From NCBI RefSeq assembly GCF_000250675.2, contig NC_018681.1, forward strand, positions 620,001 to 684,000: a stretch of 64,000 nt of DNA, given 5' to 3'. Source of the stretch: Nocardia brasiliensis ATCC 700358 (GTDB lineage Bacteria > Actinomycetota > Actinomycetes > Mycobacteriales > Mycobacteriaceae). Under the pieces are notes generated by a model that saw nothing but the letters and a program-made list of their open reading frames with translations, searched no databases and was not told where the DNA came from. Position 1 is the first letter of the stretch; each line of letters begins with the position of its first letter. Of this stretch, positions 1 through 9,091 are shown one piece after another. The translations under genes and the position numbers were made by a program.

Positions 1-170
1 TCGCCGGCTTGCACACCGCGCGCGATCAGCGCCCGCGCCACGTCCAGGACCGCGGCGTGCAGTTGCGTCCAGTCCAGCGGGACCGCGCCGTCGGCGAGCG
101 CGGGCGCGGCGCCGAAGGTCTGCGCGGCATGCCGCAGCGCCAGCGGTGTCGTCTGTGCAGGGGTTGTCAC
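1..170 (-). CDS. fadD3: FadD3-like HIP-CoA synthetase, N-terminal fragment
   Basis: Only the first 56 codons are in the window; the gene runs off the left edge. It starts at GTG 168-170 with an AAGGA ribosome site about six bases upstream. The peptide has the look of an acyl-CoA synthetase N-terminus (AAQTFGAAPALADG, then VARALIARGVQAGD). The AMP-binding motif is outside the window. The name rests mainly on context: it is divergent from fadE30 across a KstR2-type operator, as Rv3561/fadD3 and Rv3560c/fadE30 are in M. tuberculosis. FadD3 activates the C/D-ring propionate HIP with CoA, opening the last stage of steroid breakdown. Another FadD cannot be excluded from this fragment alone. Confidence 0.75.
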   Translation of the reverse strand, partial: MTTPAQTTPLALRHAAQTFGAAPALADGAVPLDWTQLHAAVLDVARALIARGVQAG

Positions 171-217
171 GGTTGTCCTTACCGTTCGTGCAGGGCACTT
201 ATGTGCGCGCCCTACAA

Positions 218-231
218 AGCAAGTGCTTGGT
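218..231. promoter_or_regulatory. KstR2 operator between fadD3 and fadE30
   Basis: The sequence AGCAAGTGCTTGGT fits the published KstR2 consensus AnCAAGnnCTTGnT at every fixed position. It lies between the divergent starts at 170 and 248, so one site could repress both genes. KstR2 is released by HIP-CoA, the FadD3 product. Confidence 0.9.
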
Positions 232-244
232 AGGGTACCCTACC
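229..244. promoter_or_regulatory. 16-bp perfect palindrome next to the fadE30 start
   Basis: GGTAGGGTACCCTACC is its own reverse complement. It overlaps the last three bases of the KstR2 box and ends three bases before the fadE30 GTG at 248. It could be a second operator or a leader hairpin at the start codon. No regulator is assigned. Confidence 0.45.
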
Positions 245-247
245 GGC

Positions 248-1462
248 GTGGGTGCGATCCAGACCTCAGAATCCGATACCGCCGGTTCGGGCGGGCGGTT
301 TTCCGCGAGCGCGGACCAGCAATTCGCCGCCGACGTGCGCGAGTGGCTCGCGGACAACCTGAACGGCGAGTTCCGCGAGCTGCGCGGACTCGGCGGGCCG
401 GGCCGCGAGCACGAGGCGTTCGACGAGCGCCTCGCCTGGGACCGGCATCTCGCCGCGGCCGGCTGGACCTGCCTCGGCTGGCCGGAAGAATACGGCGGCC
501 GGGCGGCCAGCGTGCGCCAGCAGGTGATCTTCCACGAGGAGTACGCGAAAGCGAATGCGCCCGCGCGGGTTTCGCATGTCGGTGAAGAACTGCTCGGACC
601 GACGGTGCTCGCCTTCGGCACCCAGGCGCAGCGCGATCGTTTCCTGCCCGGTATCCGCACCGTGTCCGAACTGTGGTGCCAGGGGTATTCCGAGCCCGGC
701 GCGGGCTCGGACCTGGCCGCGATCACCACCTCGGCCCGCCGCGACGGCGACGAATGGTCGATCAACGGGCAGAAGATCTGGACGTCACTGGCCCACGTCG
801 CCGACTGGTGCTTCGTGATCGCCCGGACCGAACCCGGTTCCACCCGCCACCACGGCCTGTCCTACCTGCTTGTTCCGATGAAACAGCCAGGCATCGATGT
901 GCGGCCGATCATCCAGCTGACCGGCACCTCGGAGTTCAACGAGGTCTTCTTCGACGACGCGCGCACCGCCGCCGATCTGGTCGTCGGCGAACCGGGCGAT
1001 GGCTGGCGGATCGCCATGGGCACGCTGACATTCGAGCGGGGCATCTCCACGCTCGGCCAGCAGATCCGGTTCGCCAGAGAACTGGCCGATGTCGAGGCCT
1101 TGGCCCGGCGCACCGGCGCCGCAGCCGACCCGTTGATCGCGGAGCGGATCGATCGCGCCTGGGTCGGCCTGCGGGTGCTGCGCGCACACGCCATCCGCAC
1201 CATGCAGGGTGCGGGTGTCACCGACGGCGGTCAGGCCTCGGTCGCGAAACTGTTGTGGGCCAACTGGCATCGCGGACTCGGCGAACTGGCGATGGCCGTG
1301 CTGGGACCCGCGGGCCTGGTGGCCGACGAGGACGATCTGAACGAATGGCAGCGGCTGTACCTGTTCACCCGCGCCGACACCATCTACGGAGGTTCGAACG
1401 AAGTGCAGCGCAACATCATCGCCGAGCGGGTGCTCGGCCTACCGCGTGAGGCACGAGGATGA
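248..1462 (+). CDS. fadE30: FadE30 acyl-CoA dehydrogenase (HIP pathway)
   Basis: This is a flavin-dependent acyl-CoA dehydrogenase of 404 residues; M. tuberculosis FadE30 has 385. It dehydrogenates the propionyl side chain of HIP-CoA thioesters after FadD3 activation. Family marks are WCQGYSEPGAGSDLA and INGQKIWTSLAH near the middle and TIYGGSNEVQRNIIAERVLG at the C-terminus. Start GTG 248 was chosen because longer in-frame starts would put the KstR2 operator inside the gene. The stop overlaps the ipdF start as ATGA, so the two are probably translated together. Close agreement with the recalled FadE30 sequence makes the assignment strong. Confidence 0.93.
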   Translation: MGAIQTSESDTAGSGGRFSASADQQFAADVREWLADNLNGEFRELRGLGGPGREHEAFDERLAWDRHLAAAGWTCLGWPEEYGGRAASVRQQVIFHEEYAKANAPARVSHVGEELLGPTVLAFGTQAQRDRFLPGIRTVSELWCQGYSEPGAGSDLAAITTSARRDGDEWSINGQKIWTSLAHVADWCFVIARTEPGSTRHHGLSYLLVPMKQPGIDVRPIIQLTGTSEFNEVFFDDARTAADLVVGEPGDGWRIAMGTLTFERGISTLGQQIRFARELADVEALARRTGAAADPLIAERIDRAWVGLRVLRAHAIRTMQGAGVTDGGQASVAKLLWANWHRGLGELAMAVLGPAGLVADEDDLNEWQRLYLFTRADTIYGGSNEVQRNIIAERVLGLPREARG

Positions 1463-2253
1463 CCGACCTCTCCGTCGCGCCGCAGCCGGTTCCGGGACAC
1501 GGCCTGCTCACCGGCCGTGCCGCCGTCATCACCGCGGCCGCGGGTACCGGCATCGGCTCGGCCACCGCGCGCAGGCTGCTCGCGGAGGGCGCCGATGTGG
1601 TCGTCTCCGATTGGCACGAGCGGCGTTTGGCCGAGACGGCGGCCGAGCTCGCGGCCGAATTCCCGGACCGCAAGGTCGCCTCGATCGCCTGCGACGTGCA
1701 GCGCACTGAGCAGGTGAACGCGCTGGTGGCCGGAGCGGGCGAGGCGATCGGGCGGATCGACATCATGGTCAACAACGCCGGCCTCGGCGGGGAGACGCCG
1801 GTTGTCGACATGACCGACGAGCAGTGGGATCGCGTGCTCGACATCACCCTCAACGGCACCTTCCGCTGCACGCGCGCGGCGCTCAATTACTTCCGGGCCG
1901 CCGGACACGGTGGCGTGATCGTCAATAACGCGAGCGTGCTCGGCTGGCGCGCGCAGCACGGCCAAGCGCACTACGCCGCGGCCAAAGCCGGCGTGATGGC
2001 GCTGACCCGGTGCAGTGCCGTCGAGGCTGCCGAACTCGGGGTCCGGATCAACGCGGTCGCGCCCAGCATCGCGCGGCACGCTTTCCTGGACAAGGTCAGC
2101 TCGACCGAACTGCTGGACCGGCTCTCCGAACGCGAGGCGTTCGGCCGGGCCGCCGAGCCGTGGGAGGTCGCGGCCACCATCGCCATGCTTGCCAGCGACT
2201 ACACCACATACCTGACCGGTGAGGTGGTGTCGGTCAGTAGCCAACGAGCCTGA
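1459..2253 (+). CDS. ipdF: IpdF, 5-hydroxy-HIC-CoA SDR dehydrogenase
   Basis: This 264-residue short-chain dehydrogenase has an altered glycine motif (TAAAGTGIGSAT, residues 25-36), then VNNAGLGG and the catalytic YAAAK. It keeps the family stretch VNNASVLGWRAQH. In the steroid pathway IpdF is proposed to oxidise the 5-hydroxyl of (5R,7aS)-5-OH-HIC-CoA to give HIEC-CoA, the EchA20 substrate. The gene starts in an ATGA overlap with fadE30, the same order as Rv3560c-Rv3559c. No close look-alike SDR fits this position better. Confidence 0.92.
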   Translation: MTDLSVAPQPVPGHGLLTGRAAVITAAAGTGIGSATARRLLAEGADVVVSDWHERRLAETAAELAAEFPDRKVASIACDVQRTEQVNALVAGAGEAIGRIDIMVNNAGLGGETPVVDMTDEQWDRVLDITLNGTFRCTRAALNYFRAAGHGGVIVNNASVLGWRAQHGQAHYAAAKAGVMALTRCSAVEAAELGVRINAVAPSIARHAFLDKVSSTELLDRLSEREAFGRAAEPWEVAATIAMLASDYTTYLTGEVVSVSSQRA

Positions 2254-2503
2254 GCTGCTTCGATTTCGAGGTCGCGCGCCCCGGTTCGCATCGGGTAGCC
2301 GACCGGTGGCTCGCGGCCCGGAACAGTCCGGTCGGGACGGACTGGACGGACCGTCGAGCACGCGAGAGCGCGGTCGCGGGCGAGCTTCGGCGCACCTCCG
2401 GCAAATGGGCGGCTGATCAGGTAGAAAAGCCGACGGCAGATGTCGCCGGGTTGTGCCATGCTGGTTGAGATCGGAACCCGCACTCTCCAAAGGGGCGATG
2501 GCT

Positions 2504-3247
2504 ATGGGCCTTGATAGCCCAGCTGCCCGCGAACAACTGGAACTCGAATTGGTGCGCGAAGTGGTGCTGGCTCGGCGCAGGCTGGACAGCCTGGTGCTCG
2601 CCGCACTCACCCTCGGCGCCGAGTTGATCGAGCACACCTCCGAACGTGCGACCGCGATGCGTGCCGCACAGATTCTCGAGCAGTTCGCGATCGATGAGGC
2701 CGCGGTGGCCCGTGATCCGCGCGGCGCGCTGCGGGCCGACCTGGCCCGAGATCACGAGCGAGCCAAACAGATCGGTCTCGAACCCGACCCGCACGAGCTG
2801 TCCGCCGAGGAGTCCGAACAGGATCGGCGCCGGCATCGCCAGGCCGCGCTGCTGTGCGAGGTGCGCGCGGACCTGCTCGACGTGGTGGCCAAGTGCCGCA
2901 AGTTCCGGCTCGACCGCGTCGCCTTCGACGAGGAGATCGCGCAGGGTTTGTGCGCCGCCACCGACAAGCTGGTGATCGGCGCCGACATGGATACCTACCA
3001 GGCGTGGCAGCGCGGCATGGTGCTCAAGCTGATCGAAGAGCCGGTGCCCTCCGGTCCGCCGCGCGTCATGGCGACCGTGGACGCGGGGCCGGGCCGCGGC
3101 CAGCTCACCGTCGAATGGGACAGCTGCGAAAGACGGCTGGCGCTGGTCGCGCGCATGGCCAGAGCCGGGGTGGCGCCGGTGGTCATCTGCGACCGGCTGC
3201 TCGCGGACCTATCGGTGTCCTCGCCCCTGCGTTATTCGGTGCGCTGA
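2504..3247 (+). CDS. Conserved hypothetical protein between ipdF and kstR2
   Basis: I do not recognise this 247-residue protein. It has no signal peptide or membrane segment. The first two-thirds is rich in Glu, Arg, Leu and Ala (for example LELELVREVVLARRRLDSL), suggesting long helices, and the C-terminal part looks more globular. Start ATG 2504 has AGGGG eight bases upstream; ATG 2498 is two bases from it and less likely. It lies 250 bp after ipdF and about 80 bp before kstR2, where M. tuberculosis has the PPE gene Rv3558, so this slot varies between genera. There is no sign that it takes part in steroid metabolism. Confidence 0.75.
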   Translation: MGLDSPAAREQLELELVREVVLARRRLDSLVLAALTLGAELIEHTSERATAMRAAQILEQFAIDEAAVARDPRGALRADLARDHERAKQIGLEPDPHELSAEESEQDRRRHRQAALLCEVRADLLDVVAKCRKFRLDRVAFDEEIAQGLCAATDKLVIGADMDTYQAWQRGMVLKLIEEPVPSGPPRVMATVDAGPGRGQLTVEWDSCERRLALVARMARAGVAPVVICDRLLADLSVSSPLRYSVR

Positions 3248-3308
3248 TCGGTCCGCGGGACCCAGCGCAGCGGTGATCCACCGCCTACCCGCGTGCCGGT
3301 CTGTACCA

Positions 3309-3322
3309 AGCAAACGCTTGGT
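3309..3322. promoter_or_regulatory. KstR2 operator upstream of kstR2
   Basis: AGCAAACGCTTGGT matches AnCAAGnnCTTGnT except for A in place of G at position 6. It also lies in a wider inverted repeat, ACCAAGC-AAAC-GCTTGGT (3305-3322). It ends six bases before the kstR2 ATG, which suggests autorepression and control of the kstR2-fadA6 unit. Confidence 0.82.
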
Positions 3323-3328
3323 TGTATT

Positions 3329-3943
3329 ATGGCCGGTGTGACGGCACCCGACGCTTCGAAATCAGCACGGCGCAATGAACTGCTCACGCTGGCGGCCGAA
3401 CTGTTCGCCGAACGCGGACTGCGCGCCACCACCGTGCGCGATATCGCCGACGCGGCCGGGATTCTATCCGGGAGCCTCTACCACCACTTCGATTCCAAGG
3501 AGTCGATGGTGGACGAGATCCTGCGCGGGTTCCTGGACGACCTGTTCGGGCACTACCGCGAGATCGTCGCCGCCGGGCTCAGCTCGCGAGACACCTTGGA
3601 AGCCTTGGTGATCGCGTCCTACCAGTCCTTCGACCGGCATCACGCCGCGGTGGCGATCTATCAGGCCGAGGCGAAGCGGCTGCGCACCGCCGAACGGTTC
3701 ACCTACATCGCCGACTACAACCGCGAATTCCGCGAGCTGTGGCACCGCGTCTTGACCAACGGCGTGCAGGACGGCAGCTTTCGGCCCGAGATCGACGTCG
3801 AGCTGGCGTACCGGTTCCTGCGCGACACGGTGTGGGTGGCGGTGCGGTGGTACCAGCCCGGTGGCCCGATCACCGTCGACAACCTCGCCAAGCAGTATCT
3901 GACCATCGTGCTCGACGGGCTCACCGCCTCCGAAAACGGCTAG
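3329..3943 (+). CDS. kstR2: KstR2, TetR-family repressor of HIP catabolism
   Basis: This 204-residue TetR regulator has the characteristic KstR2 HTH region (FAERGLRATTVRDIADAAG then SGSLYHHF, about residues 25-60), very close to the recalled M. tuberculosis protein, and the C-terminal stretch VRWYQPGGPIT. It binds AnCAAGnnCTTGnT sites and is relieved by HIP-CoA. Start ATG 3329 is used; GTG 3338 is a possible alternative. No strong Shine-Dalgarno is visible and the operator lies directly upstream, so the message may have a very short leader. fadA6 follows after 28 bp. Confidence 0.95.
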   Translation: MAGVTAPDASKSARRNELLTLAAELFAERGLRATTVRDIADAAGILSGSLYHHFDSKESMVDEILRGFLDDLFGHYREIVAAGLSSRDTLEALVIASYQSFDRHHAAVAIYQAEAKRLRTAERFTYIADYNREFRELWHRVLTNGVQDGSFRPEIDVELAYRFLRDTVWVAVRWYQPGGPITVDNLAKQYLTIVLDGLTASENG

Positions 3944-3971
3944 GCCGAGCACATCACGTAGGAGTACTCCG

Positions 3972-5165
<1,194 letters not shown>

Positions 5166-5284
5166 TCCTGCTCGTGCTCCCCGGCGGTGGTCGAAACGCG
5201 CCACCGTCCAGGGGGCGCTGCCGGAACGGTCGCCGATCTCGCACAATCGCGGGGTATGTACCCGAAACCTCGAGGTTGGTGAGA

Positions 5285-5671
5285 ATGGAATTGCTATTGC
5301 AGATCGAAGGATTGCCGGTGGCAGCTGTAGTTCGTGGTGCCACGGCGACGATTCGATTCGGCGAGCCGGATACCTTCGAATTGCAGATCGAGGGTGAGCT
5401 GACGTTCCGAACGTCGACCGGGAGTGTGCTGCAAGCCCCCTCCAACGACTATGCCGTAGTGGCCGCTGAGCTCGAATCTCTCATCGGCTCCGTGGTCACG
5501 CGAGCAGATGCTAGCGAAAGCGATGGCTTGATCCTCGAGTTCAGTTCTGGAGCTGCCATCCATGTTCCCATCGACAAAGACTATGAGGCATGGGGGATTG
5601 TGGGAAGAGATGGGTCACGCGTGATCTGCACGCCGGGTGGGGAATTCGCCATCTGGTCGGCGAACAAATAG
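5285..5671 (+). CDS. DUF6188-like hypothetical protein
   Basis: A 128-residue protein starting at ATG 5285. It looks beta-rich, with an N-terminal half resembling a strand repeat (VVRGATATIRFG, FELQIEGELTF) and a C-terminal segment HVPIDKDYEAWGIVGRDG then GGEFAIWS. That ending resembles DUF6188 proteins, a small actinobacterial family of unknown function. It has no signal peptide or membrane segment. Base composition is visibly lower in GC than fadA6 next to it, which fits independent acquisition. It separates fadA6 from ipdC and is not expected to act on steroids. Confidence 0.72.
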   Translation: MELLLQIEGLPVAAVVRGATATIRFGEPDTFELQIEGELTFRTSTGSVLQAPSNDYAVVAAELESLIGSVVTRADASESDGLILEFSSGAAIHVPIDKDYEAWGIVGRDGSRVICTPGGEFAIWSANK

Positions 5672-5694
5672 CGGTGAGGATGACCGTCGCGTCG

Positions 5695-5743
5695 CGATTA
5701 TTTCCCGCATTCCGGAAGCGAGTGCGACCGGATGCGGAAATCG
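5695..5743. terminator. Bulged hairpin between convergent genes
   Basis: Two arms, 5695-5715 and 5728-5743, can pair as CGA/TCG, TTTCC/GGAAA, GCAT/ATGC and CCGG/CCGG, with small bulges and a 12-base loop. It lies between the end of the DUF6188-like gene and the end of the YbjQ-like gene, a natural place for a shared terminator. There is no U tract. Confidence 0.4.
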
Positions 5744-5750
5744 GGGGAGG

Positions 5751-6197
5751 TCAGTTCTTCTCGGCGGGTTCCAGGAGGACGGCGGTGCCGTAGGCGGCTA
5801 CTTCGCTCATGGTGTTGGCGATCTCGTTGCAGTCGAAGCGCATGGCGAGGATGCCGTTGGCGCCGAAGGACATGGCGTGCTGGCACATTCGCATGATCGC
5901 CTCGTGGCGGGAGTGGTAGAGCAGCTGGGTGTATTCGGTGATCTCGCCGCCGCCGAGGGAACGGAAGCCGGCGGCGAGGTTCGAGCCGAGGCCGCGGCTG
6001 CGCACGGTCAGGCCCGCGACCTCACCGAACACCCGGACGACCCGGTGGCCGGGCACGTCGTTCATGGTGGAGACGAGGATCGGGAACTGCGGGCCCGGCT
6101 GCTGCTGCGGAGGTTGCTGGTATCCCGGCGGCGGCTGCTGGAACCCGGGCTGCTGCTGCGGGTAGTGCGGTTGTTGCGGCGGCATCGGCTGGTTCAT
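5751..6197 (-). CDS. YbjQ/UPF0145-family protein with Pro/Gln-rich N-terminus
   Basis: This 148-residue protein has two parts. Residues 1-37 are a low-complexity Pro/Gln/Tyr segment (QQPPPGYQQPPQQQPG). Residues 38-148 look like the YbjQ/DUF74 (UPF0145) fold, with STMNDVPGHRVVRVFGEVAG, ANGILAMRFD and a terminal AYGTAVLLEP. YbjQ proteins form small pentameric rings whose biological role is not settled. No signal peptide is visible, so it is probably cytosolic. It is convergent with the DUF6188-like gene and on the same strand as ipdC, but the terminator at 6296-6334 separates it from that operon. Confidence 0.85.
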   Translation of the reverse strand: MNQPMPPQQPHYPQQQPGFQQPPPGYQQPPQQQPGPQFPILVSTMNDVPGHRVVRVFGEVAGLTVRSRGLGSNLAAGFRSLGGGEITEYTQLLYHSRHEAIMRMCQHAMSFGANGILAMRFDCNEIANTMSEVAAYGTAVLLEPAEKN

Positions 6198-6295
6198 GAG
6201 CGGATCGTACGGGCCGGGCGAACTCGACCACCACAGCAGTTTGCCCGCCCGGTGGCAACGCGTGCCGGCTGAACCGGCCGATAAGCCCTGAGCAC

Positions 6296-6334
6296 GCGAA
6301 ATGCCCCGGCTCCCGGCGGGAACGGGGCATTCGC
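6296..6334 (-). terminator. Terminator after ipdC
   Basis: GCGAAATGCCCC (6296-6307) pairs with GGGGCATTCGC (6324-6334) across a GC-rich loop, starting ten bases after the ipdC stop codon. It would end the echA20-ipdABC transcript. Confidence 0.6.
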
Positions 6335-6343
6335 GGTAGGTGT

Positions 6344-7414
6344 TCAGAGGTTCTTCTGCAACGCCTCGATCCGGCCGACCGCGTCGGCGACGATCCGATC
6401 GATCAGCTCCTTGCAGGTGGGCAGGTCCTCGATGATGCCGGTGACCTGACCGGCGGCGAGCACGCCCGCTCCGGTGTTGCCCTCGACCAGCCCGGCGCGC
6501 AACAGCATCGGCGTATTGGCCGCCATGACGACCTGAGACCAGCTGAGGTCCTTGGCCTTTCGCATGGACAGCCCGTCACGCACCAGGGTGGACCATTTCA
6601 TACCGGTCATGCTCTTGAACTTCGCCGCGTTGGCGACCGCCGCGGCGAGCCCACGGGCGCGACCCGAATGTTCCAGGCGCTGCACCAGTTCGGTGTTCAG
6701 CACCCGGTGCGGCATGCCGTCGACTTTGGTGGAGACGACGGTGTCCTGCAATTGCCGGGTGAGGTATTCCTTCTTGACCGCGTCCGGCACGGTGCTCTCC
6801 TGGGTGAGCAGGAAGCGGGTGCCCATCGCGACGCCCGCCGCCCCGTAGGAGAGGGCGGCGGCCAGCCCGCGACCGTCGAAGAACCCACCTGCCGCGACCA
6901 CCGGGATATCGACCGCGTCCAGCACCGAGGGCAGCAGCAGCGTGGTCGCCACCGGCCCGGTGTGCCCGCCGCCCTCACCACCCTGCACGATCACCGCGTC
7001 CGCGCCCCAGGACGCCACCTTCACCGCGTGCTTGGCCGCGCCGATCGACGGGATCACCACCACGCCCGCATCTTTCAGCTTCGCGATGAGTTCCTGCTTG
7101 GGCGCCAAAGCGAACGACGCGACGGCGACCTTCTCGCTGATCAGCAGGTCGATGCGTTCGGGCGCATCCGAGGCATCGGCGCGGATGTTCACACCGAACG
7201 GTTTCGCGGTGTGCGCCTTGGTCTTCGCGATCGCCGCCTCGAGTTCCGCATAGGTCATCGTGGCGGAGGCGAGGATGCCCAGCCCGCCCGCCTCGGCCGT
7301 GGCCGCGACCAGGCTGGGCCCGGCCACCCAGCCCATGCCGGTCTGCACCACGGGATGGTCGATGCCGACCAGCTCGGTCAGTGCGGTGCGCAAGCGCGGC
7401 GTGGGCGCGCTCAT
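6344..7414 (-). CDS. ipdC: IpdC, flavin-dependent 5-OH-HIC-CoA dehydrogenase
   Basis: This 356-residue protein belongs to the nitronate monooxygenase-like TIM-barrel family. FMN-binding marks are QTGMGWVAGP (about residues 24-33), the glycine-rich VQGGEGGGHTG and AAGGFFDGRGLAAAL followed by MGTRFLLTQES. In steroid catabolism IpdC is reported to introduce a double bond in 5-OH-HIC-CoA before IpdF acts. It is the last gene of the echA20-ipdA-ipdB-ipdC operon and starts in an ATGA overlap with ipdB. Operon position separates it from general nitronate monooxygenases. Confidence 0.9.
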   Translation of the reverse strand: MSAPTPRLRTALTELVGIDHPVVQTGMGWVAGPSLVAATAEAGGLGILASATMTYAELEAAIAKTKAHTAKPFGVNIRADASDAPERIDLLISEKVAVASFALAPKQELIAKLKDAGVVVIPSIGAAKHAVKVASWGADAVIVQGGEGGGHTGPVATTLLLPSVLDAVDIPVVAAGGFFDGRGLAAALSYGAAGVAMGTRFLLTQESTVPDAVKKEYLTRQLQDTVVSTKVDGMPHRVLNTELVQRLEHSGRARGLAAAVANAAKFKSMTGMKWSTLVRDGLSMRKAKDLSWSQVVMAANTPMLLRAGLVEGNTGAGVLAAGQVTGIIEDLPTCKELIDRIVADAVGRIEALQKNL

Positions 7415-8196
7415 GCCGGCACCTCGGTTTCCCGGATCTTCTTGGGGTCGAGCACGTCCCGGATCAACCGCAGTTCTTCGGCGGTCGGCAGCCGGGTCTC
7501 ACCCGCCTCGGCGAGACCGTCGATCTCGAACCCGGTGTTCTCGGCGACCTCGGCGGCGGTGACGCCGGGGTGCAGGCTGCGCGCCCGCATGGTGTGGCCG
7601 GGACCGGTGAAGTCGAAGACGCCGAGGTTGGTCACCACCCGGTGCAGGTGGTGGAACCGGTACGCCGGGTTCGCCGGATCGACCTTGTCGTAGCCGACGC
7701 CGGAGACGATGTCGACCTGGTCGGTGAAGACCCGGCTCGTGTGCCGCGAAACCCAATAGCTGGTCGCGTGATTGAGGGTGTTGCCCGGCGCACCGCGGAC
7801 CCCGAACATCTGCCGGGTGGGTTGCTGCAAGGCGCCGAACGCGGACAGGTTCTGATTGCCGTACCGGTCGATCTGATTGGCGCCCATCACCACGTGCCGC
7901 CGCCCGGAGGCGACCACGTCGAACACCTTCCGGAACGGAATCCACCCCTCGATCGGCGCTTTCCCACCGAGCGGCGGAGTCCCGGCGAAAAGCAGCGCCT
8001 CGCCGTCGGAGAGCAGCAGGTCGGGTTCGGTGGTGAGCTTCGCCAGCCGCGCGCCGATGATCGACATGGGTGACATCGGGCTGGCCATGATTTCGCCCGC
8101 GCCGCTGAAGATCTCCGCGCAGGCCACCGCGCACACCTCGGCGCGGGTGCAGGTCTCGGCCGTACCCGCTACGGAATCGCCTTGCGCTGCGGTCAT
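7411..8196 (-). CDS. ipdB: IpdB, beta subunit of COCHEA-CoA hydrolase
   Basis: This 261-residue protein is a class I CoA-transferase-like subunit. With IpdA it forms a hydrolase that opens ring C of COCHEA-CoA by retro-Claisen cleavage, rather than transferring CoA. Visible family stretches are SPMSIIGARLAKLTTEPDLL and VMGANQIDRYGNQNLSAFG. The start is ATG 8196, overlapping the ipdA stop as ATGA; a longer reading would lie inside ipdA. Tight coupling to ipdA fits an obligate heteromer. Confidence 0.92.
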   Translation of the reverse strand: MTAAQGDSVAGTAETCTRAEVCAVACAEIFSGAGEIMASPMSPMSIIGARLAKLTTEPDLLLSDGEALLFAGTPPLGGKAPIEGWIPFRKVFDVVASGRRHVVMGANQIDRYGNQNLSAFGALQQPTRQMFGVRGAPGNTLNHATSYWVSRHTSRVFTDQVDIVSGVGYDKVDPANPAYRFHHLHRVVTNLGVFDFTGPGHTMRARSLHPGVTAAEVAENTGFEIDGLAEAGETRLPTAEELRLIRDVLDPKKIRETEVPA

Positions 8197-9077
8197 TTCT
8201 GGGCCTCCTGTGCGAACTCGCGGACGGCGGCCTGGTACTCGTCTTCGGAGACCGCCAGGTACTTGTCGACGAACTGCTGCCACGTCTCGGGGGTCTTCGC
8301 CGACTGCACGTAGTGCTTCTGGAACTTCTCGTCCCGGCCGTAGCTGTCGCTCGCGAGGGTGAAGTGGGCCCCGCCGGGCGCCTCGACCACCCCGTCCACC
8401 ATCATCCGGTTGAGCAGCAGCGATTGCAGCGGCACGGTTTTCACCAGCTCGTCGGTGTCGACGATGCGCTCGACCGAGACGTACCGGCGCTCGGCCGCCA
8501 GGCAGTACAGATCGTCGAAGTACGGGTCGACACCGGTGTAGGCGGCGTTGCCGTGCTGGTCACCGAGGTTCAGATGCACCAGCGCCGCATCGAGATTCAG
8601 CGCGGGCATCGCGATCAGGGTTTCGGTGCGACCGTCGGCGTCGGGATAGGGCGAAGCGACCGTGCGCAATTCGCCGTCCCAAAAGTTCGGCACGTCCGAG
8701 CCGAGCCCGGCCCGGATCGGCAGGAACGGCAGCCGGGCGGCGGCGGCCTCCAGTCCGCATTTGAGCATGCCTTCGTCCATTTCGCGGGCCACCAGCGCGC
8801 CGGTGGTGCGCGCGTGCGCGAACCACGGATCGTAGAACGGCGGCGAATCCAGGGAGACGAACCCGTAGTACGCCTTACGTACCTTCCCGGCCGAGCACAG
8901 CAGGCCGAGATCCGGCCCGCCGTAGCTGACCACGGTCAGGTCGGTGAGGTCCGAGCGCAGGATGGCGCGCACCAGCGCCATCGGCTTACGCCGCGAACCC
9001 CAGCCGCCGATGCCGAGCGTCATTCCGCTGCGCAGCTCGCCGACGACCTCGTCGAGCGACATTCGCTTGTCTCGCAT
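8193..9077 (-). CDS. ipdA: IpdA, alpha subunit of COCHEA-CoA hydrolase
   Basis: A 294-residue subunit of the CoA-transferase fold, paired with IpdB for ring C opening. It contains GMTLGIGGWGSRRKP near residues 18-32, YGGPDLGLLCSAGKV and HLNLGDQHGNAAYTG, all close to recalled Rv3551. The start is ATG 9077 (MRDKR), with GGGAG about nine bases upstream; ATG 9062 is a shorter option. The gene lies 14 bp after the echA20 stop and overlaps ipdB by four bases, so it should be co-transcribed from the KstR2-controlled promoter near 9900. Confidence 0.93.
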   Translation of the reverse strand: MRDKRMSLDEVVGELRSGMTLGIGGWGSRRKPMALVRAILRSDLTDLTVVSYGGPDLGLLCSAGKVRKAYYGFVSLDSPPFYDPWFAHARTTGALVAREMDEGMLKCGLEAAAARLPFLPIRAGLGSDVPNFWDGELRTVASPYPDADGRTETLIAMPALNLDAALVHLNLGDQHGNAAYTGVDPYFDDLYCLAAERRYVSVERIVDTDELVKTVPLQSLLLNRMMVDGVVEAPGGAHFTLASDSYGRDEKFQKHYVQSAKTPETWQQFVDKYLAVSEDEYQAAVREFAQEAQK

Positions 9078-9091
9078 GAGTTCTGAACTCC

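Noticed and set aside
146..247. Upstream extension of FadE30
   Set aside because: It would include the KstR2 operator and extends past the known N-terminus.
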